A model generated the notes under the pieces. That model searched no databases and was not told the origin of the DNA. It saw only the letters and a list, made by a program, of their open reading frames with translations. A DNA stretch of 64,000 nucleotides from Symbiodinium natans (taxonomy: Eukaryota; Sar; Dinophyceae; Suessiales; Symbiodiniaceae). The position numbers and the translations under genes are program-made. The stretch is from contig CAJNDS010002079.1 of NCBI GenBank assembly GCA_905221605.1, positions 37,501-101,500 of the forward strand. Direction: 5' to 3'. The stretch's first letter is position 1, and each line of letters opens with the position of its first letter. Below are positions 18,951-29,534 of the stretch, one piece after another.

Positions 18951-19102
18951 CTTGGAGGTTCATGGGTACTTACTACCACAGTTATCACTCTACTTCTAAC
19001 CTACTTAGGGGACTTAGGGGGCTTACAGTTTTTAATTGGGGCTATAACCCCCAACCCTGACCCTAAACCCCCCCTTATAAATAAGCGCCCTGAACCTCCA
19101 AG
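18951..19102. mobile_element. TIR element family B (copy 4), 152 bp
   Basis: CTTGGAGGTTCATGGGTACT and CGCCCTGAACCTCCAAG are inverted ends. A CCAACCCTGACCCTAAACCC stretch is embedded near the right end. The flanks have an open plus frame (FKTKEITDCLL), so it may be intronic. Confidence 0.65.
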
Positions 19103-19149
19103 TTGAAGCAGGGAAGGGCCCAGGGAGCAGTTTAGGGCATGGGCCTTTG

Positions 19150-19765
19150 GATGCCGAACCCTGAACCCTAAGCTTACTAAGCCCACTAAGCCCTCTAAGC
19201 CCTCTAAGCCCAATAAGCCCTCTAAGCCCTCTAAGCCCTCTAAGCGCTCTAATTAAGCCCTAAGCCTTAAACCCCTAAACCCTGAACCCTAAACCCTTAC
19301 CTGGGTGGAGTGCTGCTGGCCCTCTTACAGGCGCAGTCTCATCCTGCACTCAGTGTACCACCGTATTTTTCGTATGTCAGGATTGCCACCCATTTGCTTA
19401 GGGTTTAGGGTTTAGGGTTTAGGGCTTAGGGCTTAGGGCTTAGGGCTTAGGGTTTAGGGTTTAGGGTTTAGGGTTTAGGGTTTAGGGTTTAGGGTTTAGG
19501 GTTTAGGGTTTAGGGTTTAGGGTTTAGGGTTTAGGGCTTAGGGCTTAGGGCTTAGGGTTGAGGGCTTCGGGCTTAGGGCTTTGGGCTTGATTCATGCCCC
19601 ACTTCCTGTACCTACGCCATCCACCCGAATTCTCCCTGTCATGGGCACACTCAACTCTAAAGCCCTAAAGCCCTAAACCCTAAGGCCCTAAAGCCCTAAA
19701 CCTTAAAGCCCTAAACCCTAAACCCTAAACCCCAAACCCTAAACCCTAAACCCAAAACCTAAACT
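19150..19765. repeat. CTAAGCCCT nonamer array and telomere-like arrays
   Basis: CTAAGCCCT 9-bp units at 19168-19250; TTTAGGG at 19398-19590 (about 27 units, with TTAGGGC variants at both edges); CCCTAAA at 19658-19765. Island 19320-19395 has an open plus frame (RSLILHSVYHRIFRMSGLPP) after a TCTTACAG acceptor. Confidence 0.85.
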
Positions 19766-19769
19766 CTCA

Positions 19770-20400
19770 CAAGGTTCAGGTCTGGTGTGGAGCTTCTGGT
19801 TGGGAGGCTTTGGGGTAATGAAGCTCTTCACACCCAGGGGGTGACGCAGCTTAGTGGTTTTTGGGGTTTCGGGCTTCGGGCTTGTTCAGGTTAGTGGTCT
19901 AGGGATTAGCATTAGGGGTTTAAGCTTGATTTCGTTAAGAAACCAGGTGTGGGTCGCCAAGGCTCGTACCACCTGGCACTTGCCCACCGAAAAGAAATTA
20001 CACCACAAAGAAACCACATCTCGCATGCGCTCCCCATTCATATGTCATACATGTCCATGCTCTTCTCCATTGATTGCCCATGATTTTGTTTCCTAGAAAA
20101 TTCTACAATGCAAGAACCGCAGCTGTTCAGTTTATATAACCCAACCATGCTGGGTCCCTGCAACAGACGCGGCTAGTTGAAGCGGTACTTACAGGAAATC
20201 CTGGAAGGACAGTAAACGCTGCAACAATCTGTGTTGCCAGAACATCAGCTGCACCGAGAACGTACAGCTATGTACCACTATGGTCTTAAAGGTAAGCACC
20301 GCTGTAGTTGCATAGTTTGCCCGAAGTGTCAGCATAGCACACTTTGAACCAAAAGCCCTTAATCCCTAAGCCCTTCCACTCACCCTCAACCCCCTTAACC
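19770..20400. other. Unique DNA, no gene called
   Basis: Largest unique stretch in this part. A plus frame at 19854-20096 is not convincing. No RNA gene is seen. Confidence 0.5.
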
Positions 20401-20690
20401 CCTAAACTCAAAAACCCATAAACCACAAACCCTAAAGCCCGTAAAGCCCAAACCACTAAGGCCCCAAACCTAAATCCCAAAACCTTGGGCATTACACCTC
20501 CCCTAAAGCCCTAACATCCTAAAACCCTAAACCCCTAAAACCCTAAAACCCTAACACCCTGAAACCCGCAAACCCGAAAACCCGAAAACCCAAAGCCCAA
20601 AACCCTAAAACCCTAACACCCTAACACCCCAAAACCCGGAAACCCAAAAACCCTAAAACCCTGAAAAACCCAAAACCTTTACCATCATCT
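20400..20690 (+). repeat. Degenerate CCCTAAAA/CCCGAAAA array
   Basis: Mixed 8- and 9-bp variants, similar in style to 14610-14905. Confidence 0.8.
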
Positions 20691-20917
20691 GGAGTCTCGG
20701 CCTTCTCTGTAGGATTCTTGGCAGCTTCCCACCCTTGCCTCAGCTCCCATTCCCCTTAAAGACCCTAAACCCTAAACCCGCAAAGAGGCTCTGCAAGGAT
20801 CCTGGCGGCTGGGCAGGTTCATTTCGTGGGAAGCTTAGTCATCAGGGCCTTTGAAGAACGAAACGCACGTTCCAACAAAAATGTGACACACCAAACCCTA
20901 AACCCTAAACCCTTTAC

Positions 20918-21034
20918 AGGGGCCAGCTGCTTCAAGGACCCAACGGGATCCTTGGCAAAATCGATGACGCCGCCTGTCGCCTTGTTGAATGCGTTCCCAA
21001 CGGGCCCCCACCTGGCTGTCTCCTTGGTTTGGAA
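20918..21034 (-). CDS. Candidate exon, 39 codons (GNAFNKATGGVIDFAKDPVG)
   Basis: The minus frame starts FQTKETARWGPV and continues GNAFNKATGGVIDFAKDPVG and SLKQLAP. It lies between TCAACAAG|TTC and GCCCCT|GTAAAG, phase 0 at both ends. The intron on the coding strand starts GTAAAGGGTTTAGGG, so a canonical donor is fused to a telomere-like array. Family unknown. Confidence 0.6.
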
Positions 21035-21039
21035 CTTGT

Positions 21040-21150
21040 TGAGGGTTTAGGGTTTGGGGTTTGGGGTTTAGGGTTTAGGGTTTAGGGTTTAGGGTTTAGG
21101 GTTTAGGGTTTAGGGTTTAGGGTTTGGGGTTTGGGGTTTAGGGTTTAGGG
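21040..21150 (+). repeat. TTTAGGG/TTTGGGG array, about 15 units
   Basis: Immediately upstream (coding sense) of exon 20918-21034. Confidence 0.9.
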
Positions 21151-21300
21151 TAGTGTTGTTGAGGGAATGGTTCATCATATAAGCCGTAGGTAGCATGTAT
21201 CAATGACAGCTTCAACCGAGGCCCAGATCAGGATTCTCAGGGCGTGGTCGTCGATTACAATAAACCCTGAAGAAACTTTGAATGCACCTCTTGGAGGGAC

Positions 21301-21437
21301 TGCGGAGGTACAAGTAAGTGAAGGCTACTGCCCGTTCATTAAGGGAGCAGGGATCGGGCTCTACAGAAAGAACACTAGGAAAAGGAAGGTGTGACCTTGG
21401 TGCTCCATACAGGGAGTAAAACAGGGAGAATTTCACA
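21301..21437 (-). repeat. 3' LTR of a minus-strand LTR retrotransposon (137 bp)
   Basis: On the minus strand it starts TGTGAAATTCTCCCTG and ends CCTCCGCA (TG..CA). It matches 25210-25346 at all but about 8 of 137 positions. The DNA just inside (GGAGATAAGACGGG on the coding strand) is purine-rich and could be the polypurine tract. Confidence 0.8.
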
Positions 21438-21879
21438 CCCGTCTTATCTCCAAGTCACACCGACTCTACCAACAAGGAAAGATGGAGAACATTCTGTCAT
21501 TAGGTCCCATGGTCATATCCGCATTTCGTGGTGTATCGATTCTGCTCACATTTGGTGAGTATAAGGAGTTGTGTGTATCCGTAGCCTGTCGATGCCATCC
21601 CATAGCCATTGTACTGTAGTCTTCTCCTGTAGTTTGTCATCCTGCTCGGTTCGATCGAGCTACCATCCGGTCATTGCTGCGCCATTCGAACCATGTCCGG
21701 ACTGGATTCGTTGTCTTGTACAATATGGAATGTAACTTCGGGCGTTCGAACACATACTCCGATCCATGAGTCTATGCTCCATTTCCACAACGATGCATCC
21801 TTTGAACAAGTTGCGAACTCAACAATGGAGAAGGAAAGAATAGCAAAAAGAGTAGTTCACCGTTGCGGTGGCATAACTG

Positions 21880-22860
21880 CTACGACATGTAGTCGATCGA
21901 TCGCGCCGACTGCGCCATGCGCTTTCGCAAGTGCAATCTTCGTCGCGGAGCAAAACCAACATGTGAGAACTCACCTGTGTCAGGCGAAATCAAGGAATCA
22001 TGGGTAGTCTGCTCCCTTTCGGAGATTGTGGGAACAACAGCGGTAGTAGCATCCGTCTTCTCAGTTTCTGAGGATAAAACACCATTCGCACCTTTCGGTC
22101 CGACCTCCATGTCATCTTCATCGTAGAGCTCCTTCTCGGTCGGTTGTACCTCGTCAAGCGAGAAGTCAATATCCGAACGCGCGCAAACTGAAACAACATC
22201 ATTGGATGAGCAACTGCTGCAAGAGTCCATGTATGTCTCTCGATTTCGAGGCGGGTCCGTCTCGAAGAGAATCCAGTACACCAGGTAGCCTTCTACGTTC
22301 AAGGGTAAGGATAGAGAATGGGAAGCTTCGAACCGCTGTGGTTTGCGCACTTCCAGAAAGACCTCTGAAATCCTTGGAATGGTTGGGGTCGAACTTGGAG
22401 GAAAACCCTAAGGACTGTAGTTTCGGTGCCACGCGGGATCTCGCCGACTGCGCGGGAGCCGCGGACGCGAATGAAGCTGTCACCTGGGAGGCCATTTCCC
22501 ATGAAGTACCTTCTAGCTGGGCTTCAATAGCTTCTGTTAGAAGACTGTGCGGTTCAACTGCTCTATGCTAGGCTCTGTGTGGAAGTGTTCTTCCACTGCA
22601 CTCTTGAACTCATCGAGAGCTGGTACTATCGTTTCGATAGGGTAGGACTGCCTTGCCGAGCTATCTATGGCTCGTACAAGGTCAAAGTCCAACGTATTGT
22701 CGTTCTGCACTATGGCTGCCGTATCCTCGCGAGCCTTTCGCTCCTCCTGCGGTAGCTCATCAAGTACTGTGCCACGATCCTTGCATGTCACGCGGGCTAC
22801 GCTTTTCGTAGAACCTCTTCTGTCAATATTGGCACGTGCACATGTCTCTGGGCTAGCTAG
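21880..22860 (-). pseudogene. Downstream remnant of the LTR element interior, fragmented frames
   Basis: Minus frames at 22537-22791, 22199-22495 and 21880-22350 are open but mutually shifted. They contain acidic segments (SIEQLNRTVF, EKELYDEDDMEV) and no polymerase or integrase motif. They may be residual protein following the gag region, or noncoding. Confidence 0.3.
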
Positions 22861-23401
22861 CTAAATCGTCTTCTTGTTCTTCAGGACCCAACCGCATTTC
22901 TTGCATGTACGCATACGCTATATTATAGCTTTTGCAAGACGGAAAACACCTCTCCCGGGCATTCTCGGCGTCGTCGACTATGTCGAGACTGGTGTGTCCA
23001 CTCCTGGCGGGCGGCTGTGGAAGCGGGGTCTCGCTAAGAGGTATATCCCGTTGTGTGACCTCTATGAGTGATCTGGGGTCCCGGTTGTCGCCTTCGACTA
23101 TATAATGCTCGGTGGGCCCATCAAGGAAATCTGCAAGCCCTTTTGCTTGGTCCTTTCTGTTCTGTACCCAAAGATCATACCATGTGTACTTGTGGAGAAC
23201 CTGGCCCCAAGTCAAGCCTTTGTGATGTCCGAACATGAAGACCGTGGAGTAGCCTGCTGCGGGCGTATCGGACTGAAGAGCTTGGTTGGTTCGGCCTCTA
23301 CGGGCGGTTCTGGGTACGATGACTCTAAGGGGCTGTAGTTGCAATAGGTCCAATCTGCTGCTGAACGTAGGATGGGAACCCTGTAGGTAACGGTTCGTCA
23401 A
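22853..23401 (-). pseudogene. ExoX-C-terminus-like module after gag (FGxHKGxTWxxV)
   Basis: The frame carries FMFGHHKGLTWGQVLHKYTW, then YDLWVQNRKD and HYIVEG. The pattern F-G-x-H-K-G-x-T/W-x-x-V followed by Y-x-x-W resembles the small domain found C-terminal in ExoX-type exonucleases. I recall it between gag and protease in dinoflagellate copia-type elements, but that is from memory. No catalytic residues are claimed. Frames before and after are shifted, so the gene is broken. Confidence 0.4.
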
Positions 23402-23404
23402 CTG

Positions 23405-24483
23405 TCAGGTGGAAGGGCTCGACGTCTTCGTCGTTGGCTGTTTCAGCCACGAAAGCAGCTGGAGCTGCACCAGCACCTGGCTTGGAGGTTGTAGCTGGGT
23501 AGGTCGTTCATTAGTTCTGAAGCGACACTCCTTATCTCCTGCCCAATGGCCAATTGCTCCACACCGAAGACATCGGGACTGTGCCTTAAGGTCTTGCAGC
23601 TTAGCCTTTCTATCTGCTATGGACAGGTTCGACTGCACAAGCTTGCCCTTGCCAAAGCCTTTGCTCTTGCCTTTGCCTTTGCCCCTGTCCTTACCTTTAC
23701 CCTTTCGGAATGTGGAGTAGAGGGCTGTCTGAGAGGCATAAGCTAGCTGTGCTTGCTTCAGCATGCTCTTCGCCTAGGTCTTCCAGCCTCCGCGCTCCTG
23801 TACTGAGGAGTAAGTATTCAGGGCATCGACCAACTCGAGATCTAAGTCCTGGTCGTTCTGAGGTGCTTCCTGACTCATATACGGCTCGGGTGAAGGTTCA
23901 CTGACATAATAGCCATTCCAACCATCAGACTCACTCCACCAAGTCTCTTCCTGCGGGTAACCATCGGCTTCAGACGTATGGTATCCATATCTCGCTCTCG
24001 TGAGCGGAGAAACACTGGAGTATGGGGGTCGAGGTTGCGGGGCGTTATACCAGGGGTACTTTCTACCCCTGCCATCGTAGGAATTCTTCGTCGGATTCGA
24101 CGGTTCTTCTCTGAGCCTTTCGCTGAGATTGACTACACAATGGTGTCTGGTGAGAACACGTGCGTATTCGTCAGCGGTCTCTTCCTGAGAGGTTTTAACC
24201 AAGATAACTGGACCAATAGATTGGCTCTCATGGGTTCAGAGATAGTAAGGCTAGGATCAAGTTCGTTTAGATTGATCCACCATCTCTTCCTACGGCCAAC
24301 ATAGGAGATCATGGTCTCGTCGTTTTGACGGGACAGCGGTCCATCATGCTGTTGACCAACTCGGAACAACTCTGAGGCTTCCTCGCTTTGCAATGGAAAG
24401 AAGTGCCTCTGAATGACTTCAATCAGGTGGTCTATGCCATCATGTTTGCTTAGCCTTTGTAAGCCTACGTCGCGGGCGAGCAA
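23405..24483 (-). pseudogene. gag: Copia-type gag, frameshifted, with zinc knuckle
   Basis: Three minus frames in succession (24483-24133, 24202-23774, 23764-23405) make up a gag. The first holds SRQNDETMISYVGRRKRWWI, then LNELDPSLTISEPMRANLL, the helical capsid-type segment of copia (UBN2-like) gag proteins. The second is Ser/Tyr/Pro-rich linker. The third has a Gly-Lys repeat (KGKGKDRGKGKGKSKG) and a knuckle CLRCGAIGHWAGDKEC, spacing CX2CX4HX6C rather than the usual CX4C end. The product would package element RNA. Frame changes at about 24135-24200 and 23765-23775 break the ORF, unless spliced. Confidence 0.6.
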
Positions 24484-24549
24484 GAAAGCATCGGATCGTA
24501 ATCCTTCGAGGACTTTACCAGCATTCGCTCATATCGATCAGTGTCTCGT

Positions 24550-24975
24550 CTATGACTGGCGTGGGGTCTTCTCCTGTGACACTGCTGAAGTCTTCTCCCG
24601 TTTCGGGACCTGGGCTGCGAGTTGTTTCTGCAGTATCTGCAGGCTGGGCGGAGACTTCGGCACGCTTGCCTGGGCCTGAGGACTCTGGTCGCCTCTACGG
24701 GCCCTTGGGCTCTCCGCAGTTTCCGGAACTCTATCCGTGGATCGAGAACCTTTTTGGCTGTTCCTGCCTCTACCATTCGGCATACGAGCAAGGAGATCCT
24801 TGGTCAACTCTCGCCTCACGCGTTCACGATGCTGCAGCACACGAGCCTGGGTTCTAAACTTCCAGTCGTGAAATCCGGAGGCTGTGCCGGCATATATATA
24901 TATATATATAGCTGCCCGACCTGGTTTCAAGTGGGGATCCGTGGCTTTCCAGCGGATTGTATCGAAGACCTGCAA
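24550..24975 (-). pseudogene. N-terminal gag segment with TA-repeat insertion
   Basis: The minus frame contains REL TKDLLARMPNGRGRNSQ-type basic sequence and a Lys/Gln-rich coil. It is preceded by a (TA)n run at 24891-24910 that translates as IYIYIY. It probably belongs to the leader or N terminus of the gag region. Confidence 0.35.
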
Positions 24976-25209
24976 CCGACATGGCAGGAGGGGAAAAACA
25001 GTAACACGGGCTGTGCCCTTTAGCTACTGGGCTTGAGGGTGATTTAATCACAGGACGGGGTGAGACTCTGCTCGGTCCCACTGGTTTGGATGCCGCCGAC
25101 GCTACTCTGTGAGTAGGGTGGGGCTCCGCTACCAGTTTGAGGTGGGATCTCTAACGAGCAGATACTACGAAGCACTGTTTTGGGACTCGCGGCTATAGGG
25201 CCCAAGGCC

Positions 25210-25346
25210 TGCGGAGGTACAAGTAAGTGAAAGCTACTGCCCTTTTATTAAGGGAGTAGGGTTCGGGCTCTACAGAAAGAACACTAGGAAAAGGAAGGTG
25301 TGACCTTGGTGCTCTATACAGAGAGTATAACAGGGAGAATTTCACA
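25210..25346 (-). repeat. 5' LTR of the minus-strand LTR retrotransposon (137 bp)
   Basis: Partner of 21301-21437, same length, about 8 substitutions and no indels. Confidence 0.8.
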
Positions 25347-25856
25347 AGGGTTTTAGGGTTTAGGGTTTAGGGTTTAGGGTTTAAGGTTTTCTATTTTGGG
25401 TACAAAAGGGGTACCCCTATTTTGGGAAATACCCAAATGGATAATGAAGAACAGCTACTGGGACACCCCGGACGGACGGGTGATGAAGGACAGCTACTGA
25501 GACCATTGTCACGTGGAGTCACTGTGCAACACGCTTCAAAACAAATACGCGTAGCTATCCGTCGAACACGAGAAGGCTGAAGGCACCTCACTCGCAAATT
25601 TTCACAGCCAACCATCTCATAAGAACACATGTGCCCTCAAAAGCAGTCCCCCCCCCCTGCAGAAATGTGTACACACACACACACATATGCATACATACAT
25701 ATAGAGCACTGTGAATTGGAGCCCAAACTCGAATGCCTTAAAACCTTTGAAGGTTTAGGGTTTAGGGTTTAGGGTTTAGGGCTTAGGGTTTAGGGTTTAG
25801 GGTTTAGGGTTTAGGGTTTAGGGTTTAGGGTGTAGGGTTTAGGGCTGCTGATTCCT

Positions 25857-25945
25857 GGCCGTGGCTCGTTGGACGCGGAGTCTTGACTACCCTCCTGACG
25901 CTCCTCAGCCAATCCGGCCTTGCCGTGTGAGTTTTTGACTTGTCA
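25857..25945 (-). CDS. Candidate exon island (KAGLAEERQEGSQDSASNEP)
   Basis: The minus frame VKNSHG then KAGLAEERQEGSQDSASNEP is open. Polar, low complexity. Confidence 0.35.
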
Positions 25946-25962
25946 GGGGGTCAAAGTTGGGA

Positions 25963-26095
25963 TGTTCCCCCTTACTACTAGCAGTCCTCAAAGGGGGTTG
26001 GGGTTTAGGGTTTAGGGTTTTGGGTTTAGGGTTTAGGGTTTAGGGTTTTGTTGTAGTACCCCCTATGATAAGGACTGTCAGCATAAGGGGGAACA
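25963..26095. mobile_element. TIR element family C (copy 2) split by TTTAGGG
   Basis: TGTTCCCCCTTACTACTAGC (then AGTCCT) and AGGACTGTCAGCATAAGGGG (then GAACA) are inverted ends about 26 bp long. A TTTAGGG array of about seven units occupies the middle, where copy 1 has a G tract. Confidence 0.7.
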
Positions 26096-26259
26096 TTTCA
26101 AGGTCAAGGGATCTACACTGGCATGTCGCAGCTCATCGCAAGAGGGCAGCGGGTCGAGGGTTGCGGGTTTTGCTAAACCCTAAACCCTAAACCCTAAACC
26201 CTAAACCGTATACCCTATACCCTATACCCTATACCCTAAACCCTAAGCGGAAGGCTTAG

Positions 26260-26660
26260 GCAGATTGGAGGGTTCTCATTCTGGCAAGTAAAGCATTCAA
26301 AGAAGAGCAATGATTGCAGAGAGGCCCACACAAGGGTCACATTATAATGGTGATCTGATTATAATATGTTGCTGCTTTAGTACATGATTAGAGGGATATT
26401 CTGTCTCATTACATGACTTCAATAATATGACTTTCAATTTACATGTTGAGAATACTTTCTGATTTTTTGATGTTTTTATCATATTATGTAGTTACGATAC
26501 TGCATGATTCACGATGTCCCCAAAGAAACACCCAATATGTACACTTCCTAAACAAACTTAAATTCCAGAAAAGCTCCAATGGACCGCCCAAAAATACAAA
26601 CGACGATCCTTGCGGTCCTCGCAAGCCCATGCAACGACCCTGTATCCATCTATGCAGTCT
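26260..26660. other. AT-rich unique DNA, no gene called
   Basis: Noticeably AT-richer than the neighbourhood (26330-26520). No exon-like frame stands out. Confidence 0.5.
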
Positions 26661-26667
26661 GGAGACC

Positions 26668-27185
26668 GGTTTAGGGTTTAGGGTTTACGGTCTACGTCTT
26701 AGGGGTTTAGGGTTTAGGGTTTAGGGTTTGGGGTTTGGGGTTGGGGGTTTGGGGTTTGGGGTTTGGGGTTTGGGGTTTGGGGTTTACGACACGTAACCAC
26801 AAGTCTCCTAAGGCCCTAAGCCCAAAGCCTCGGGCATCAGACTCTCAGGATTGTGGTGAAAGGTTCCTGAGCTGCTTCAGCCATTGACACGCATGACCAG
26901 AAAGGGTTTAGGGTTTAGGGTTTAGGGTTTAGGGTTTCGGGTTTAGGGATTAGGGTTTAGGGTTTAGGGTTTCGGGGTCAGGGGTTTTCGAAAAACAGGG
27001 GTACGGGTTTGGGGGATCCTTACAGTAGAGATTACACGACAAACTGTAGGATCCGGTTCTGCGAGTAGGCACGTGTCGTGCCTAGGGCGATAGCCTAGGA
27101 GAGCATCACACTGGGGTTTGTTTTTGGGTGTATTGTTTGGGGTTCAGGGTTTAGGGGTTTAGGGGTTTCGGGTTTAGGGTTAACA
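26668..27185 (+). repeat. TTTAGGG/TTTGGGG arrays
   Basis: 26668-26787 drifts from TTTAGGG to TTTGGGG; 26905-26985 has TTTAGGG with TTTCGGG; 27110-27180 is degenerate. Confidence 0.85.
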
Positions 27186-27288
27186 TCTCCAAAAGCAGTC
27201 ACCCTACCGAACACGCAAGGACTGATGGCAACACAGTCAAATAGACGCACCAACAAGACGATCGAGAGTAGAGCAGCGACTTCGACTT

Positions 27289-27356
27289 GTTCCCCCTTAT
27301 ACGAACAGTCCTTAATAGGGAGTTTAATGGGGGTACTACAATCCCTATTAAGGACC
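27289..27356. mobile_element. TIR element family C (copy 3), right end lost
   Basis: Left end TGTTCCCCCTTATACGAACA (then GTCCTTAATAGGG) and core GGGGGTACTACAATCCCTAT (then TAAGGACC). The right TIR is replaced by CCCAAA-type repeat. Confidence 0.5.
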
Positions 27357-28140
27357 CAACCCAAAACTCCAAACCCGAAACACCCAAAACAAACCCCAAA
27401 GCCCTAAACCCTGAAACCCCTTCTCCAAGCCCCGAAACCTCTAACCCCCCAAAACCCCCCAAAAGCCCCAACACACCTCAAACCTCAAAGTTTCAAACGA
27501 GGCGCCCGTTTCACGCTGACGCTGGTGATCGTGCAGAACCCTCTTCATGACTTCGGTCGCCTCACTGAGTCCTGGCTTTCTTCGCTCTCCCCCCACCCCT
27601 CGTTCCCTAAGCCCTCAACCCGAAACCCGAAACCCTAAACCCTAAACCCTAAACCCTAACCCTAAACCCTAAACCCTAAACCCCCTGAACCCTGAACCCT
27701 GAATCCTGAACCTTACACCCTAACAGAGACTAGTTCAGGTCTCAGTCGCATTGCTTTTCAGGTTTATGTAGGGAGTTCGTGAGAAGATCCCATTTTGGTT
27801 TAGGGTTTAGGTTAGGGTTTTGGGATTTCTTGTGCAGTGCAGGGTTTAGATTTTAGGATTTAAGGCCACCATCGTGCATCAGAAGCACTGAGAAATCAGA
27901 AAAGAGGCTCGCCACCAACAGGTGTGTGGTTTGTTTTTTTCGAAATTGGGGGTCTGGAGGGACTTTATACGGATCACTTTGGGGAAACTGCCTCTCCCAT
28001 GTGTCTGGAAGACGGACAACTGCTCCGAAGCCTAAACCCTACACCCAACACCATAAAGCCCAAAACCCAAACCCTAACAACAAACAAGCCCTCAAACCCT
28101 CTTAAGCCCTAAACCCCCGAAAACCCGAACTAAACTTGAA
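27357..28140. repeat. Degenerate CCCAAA/CCCTAAA repeats
   Basis: 27357-27480 and 28030-28140 are degenerate; 27605-27720 is cleaner CCCTAAA. 27725-28020 is unique with no confident gene. Confidence 0.7.
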
Positions 28141-28199
28141 ACCCTAGACCCTGAACTCCCGAAGGCCCCCTGAGGCACCCCGCACAACATTTCCCAATG

Positions 28200-28520
28200 A
28201 TTTCGGATGATTTCGGGCATTTTAGGGCTGTAGGGCTTCTAGGGGTTTGGGGCTCTTGCGGCTCTGGGGCTGTTAGGGGTTTAGGGTTTTAGGGATTTAA
28301 GGGTTCTTAGGATTTTAGGACTTTGAGTTTAGGGTTTATGGCGTTGATCGGGCTTTTTGGGGTTTTAGGGCTTTTAGGGTTTTAGGGTTTTTAGGACTTT
28401 AGTGCTTTGAGGGGTTTGGGACTTTTAGGGTTTTAAGGCTTTGAGGGTTGTTGCGGGTTTTTAAGGCCCGGGTTTTGAGGCTTTTAGGGTTTTTGGTTTG
28501 AGCGCTTTAGGCTTTTAGCC
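28200..28520 (+). repeat. Degenerate TTTTAGGG-type array
   Basis: Octamer/nonamer TTTTAGGG variants at about 70-80 percent regularity over 320 bp. Confidence 0.75.
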
Positions 28521-28675
28521 CCGGACATCCACATTTGATTCATCTGTACGAGTCCTTCCAATCCCTCAACGCCTCTCAAAAATCACCCAGACCTTAAAAA
28601 TTAACCAGATAAAACCCATGAATTCCCTTAAGTCGCCCAACCTTCCCCCCCCCCCCCCCCCCCCCTTGACTCAAG

Positions 28676-28742
28676 CTGAACCCAGCGTCGCGCATCGGGG
28701 TCTTTCGGCTCCATCTCCTCCGGCAGAAGAGGATTTTTAAGA
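28676..28742 (-). CDS. Candidate exon island (NPLLPEEMEPKDPDARRWVQ)
   Basis: The minus frame NPLLPEEMEPKDPDARRWVQ is open from the array to a poly-C (28646-28664) edge. Unrecognised. Confidence 0.45.
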
Positions 28743-29400
28743 ACCCTAAACCCTAATGAACCCTAAACCCTGAACCCTGAACCCTACACCCTAAACCCTA
28801 CACCCTAACCCCAAAAACCCTAAACCCTAAACCCTAAACCCTACAAAACCCTCTGCTGCTTTGAACAGCCCTCTTCTCCTCCAGCAGCACGGTGAAGTCT
28901 GGCTGGCTCGAGGCGTGGGCCTTGTCGGATGCCTTCCTCGGCTTAGGGCTTTTAGAACTTAGGAGGGTTTGGGGTTAACACCCTGTAGGGTTTGGGGTTT
29001 TGGGTGTAGGGAGTTTCGAGAGTTTAGGATGGTTTGGGGGGTTTCAGGGGGAGTTTGGGGAGTAGAGTTTCGGGATTTTTGGGGGAGTTCCGGGAGTTTG
29101 GGGAGTCAAACCCTAAACCCCAAACCTCTAAACCCTAAACCCTAAACCCTAAACCCTAAACCCTAAACCCTAGGGGAACACAGCCAGTTTAAAAAGTTTG
29201 GGGAGATTGGGGAGCTTCGGGAGTTCAGATGGAGCTTGGGCGACCACAAAGCCCACATACAAAGAATCCGGAGGCCCTAAACCCTCAACCCTCAACCCTC
29301 CACCCCAAACCCTAAACTCTGAACCCTCAACCCCAAACCCTAAACTCTGAACCCTCAATCCCAAACCCTGAACCCTCAACCCTCAACCCTAAACCCCAAA
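28740..29400. repeat. CCCTAAA-type arrays
   Basis: 28743-28848, 29105-29172 and 29277-29398, the last with CCCTCAA variants. The coding-sense (minus) arrays flank the exon 28852-28945. Confidence 0.85.
28852..28945 (-). CDS. Candidate exon island (SDKAHASSQPDFTVLLEEKR)
   Basis: The minus frame KPRKASDKAHASSQPDFTVL continues LEEKRAVQSSRG and ends AGAGG|GTTTTGTAGGGTTTAGGG, so the next intron starts with array sequence. Confidence 0.5.
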
Positions 29401-29404
29401 AAGA

Positions 29405-29488
29405 GCTTAGGGAGCTTGCGGGCTCAGAGGGGGAAGCCTTCGTGGACCCATGCGCGCCATCCCTGGCAGCGCAAGCCCAGTCTTCCTT
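29405..29488 (+). CDS. Candidate plus exon (ELRELAGSEGEAFVDPCAPS)
   Basis: The plus frame ELRELAGSEGEAFVDPCAPS continues LAAQAQSS. It precedes exon 29612-29752 on the same strand. Confidence 0.4.
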
Positions 29489-29534
29489 AAACCCGAATGC
29501 CTATAAAGCCATGCGGGTTCCCTAATTTCTATCT

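Larger units (their letters stand above)
21301..25346 (-). mobile_element. Non-autonomous or degraded copia-type LTR retrotransposon, 4.05 kb
   Basis: Two 137-bp direct repeats with TG..CA ends flank 3772 bp whose only recognisable coding content is gag-like and on the minus strand. No integrase, reverse transcriptase or RNase H motif was found. LTR identity is near 94 percent, so the insertion is not recent. No clean target-site duplication is visible (GGGAC on the left, AGGGT on the right). A TGGTAGCGGAGC motif at 25123-25134, similar to an initiator-Met tRNA primer site, lies about 75 nt inside the 5' LTR, farther than usual. The right flank is a TTTAGGG array. Confidence 0.7.
25347..26250. 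repeat. Telomere-like arrays and dispersed repeat D
   Basis: TTTAGGG at 25350-25385, 25755-25845 and 25998-26050 (inside element C2); CCCTAAA then CCCTATA at 26175-26245. 25393-25440 carries GGGGTACCCCTATTTTGGGA (family D). (CA)n is at 25668-25686. Confidence 0.8.

Noticed and set aside
21301-25346. Target-site duplication for the LTR element
   Set aside because: Flanks GGGAC and AGGGT do not match; the right flank is a TTTAGGG array, so any duplication may have been lost.
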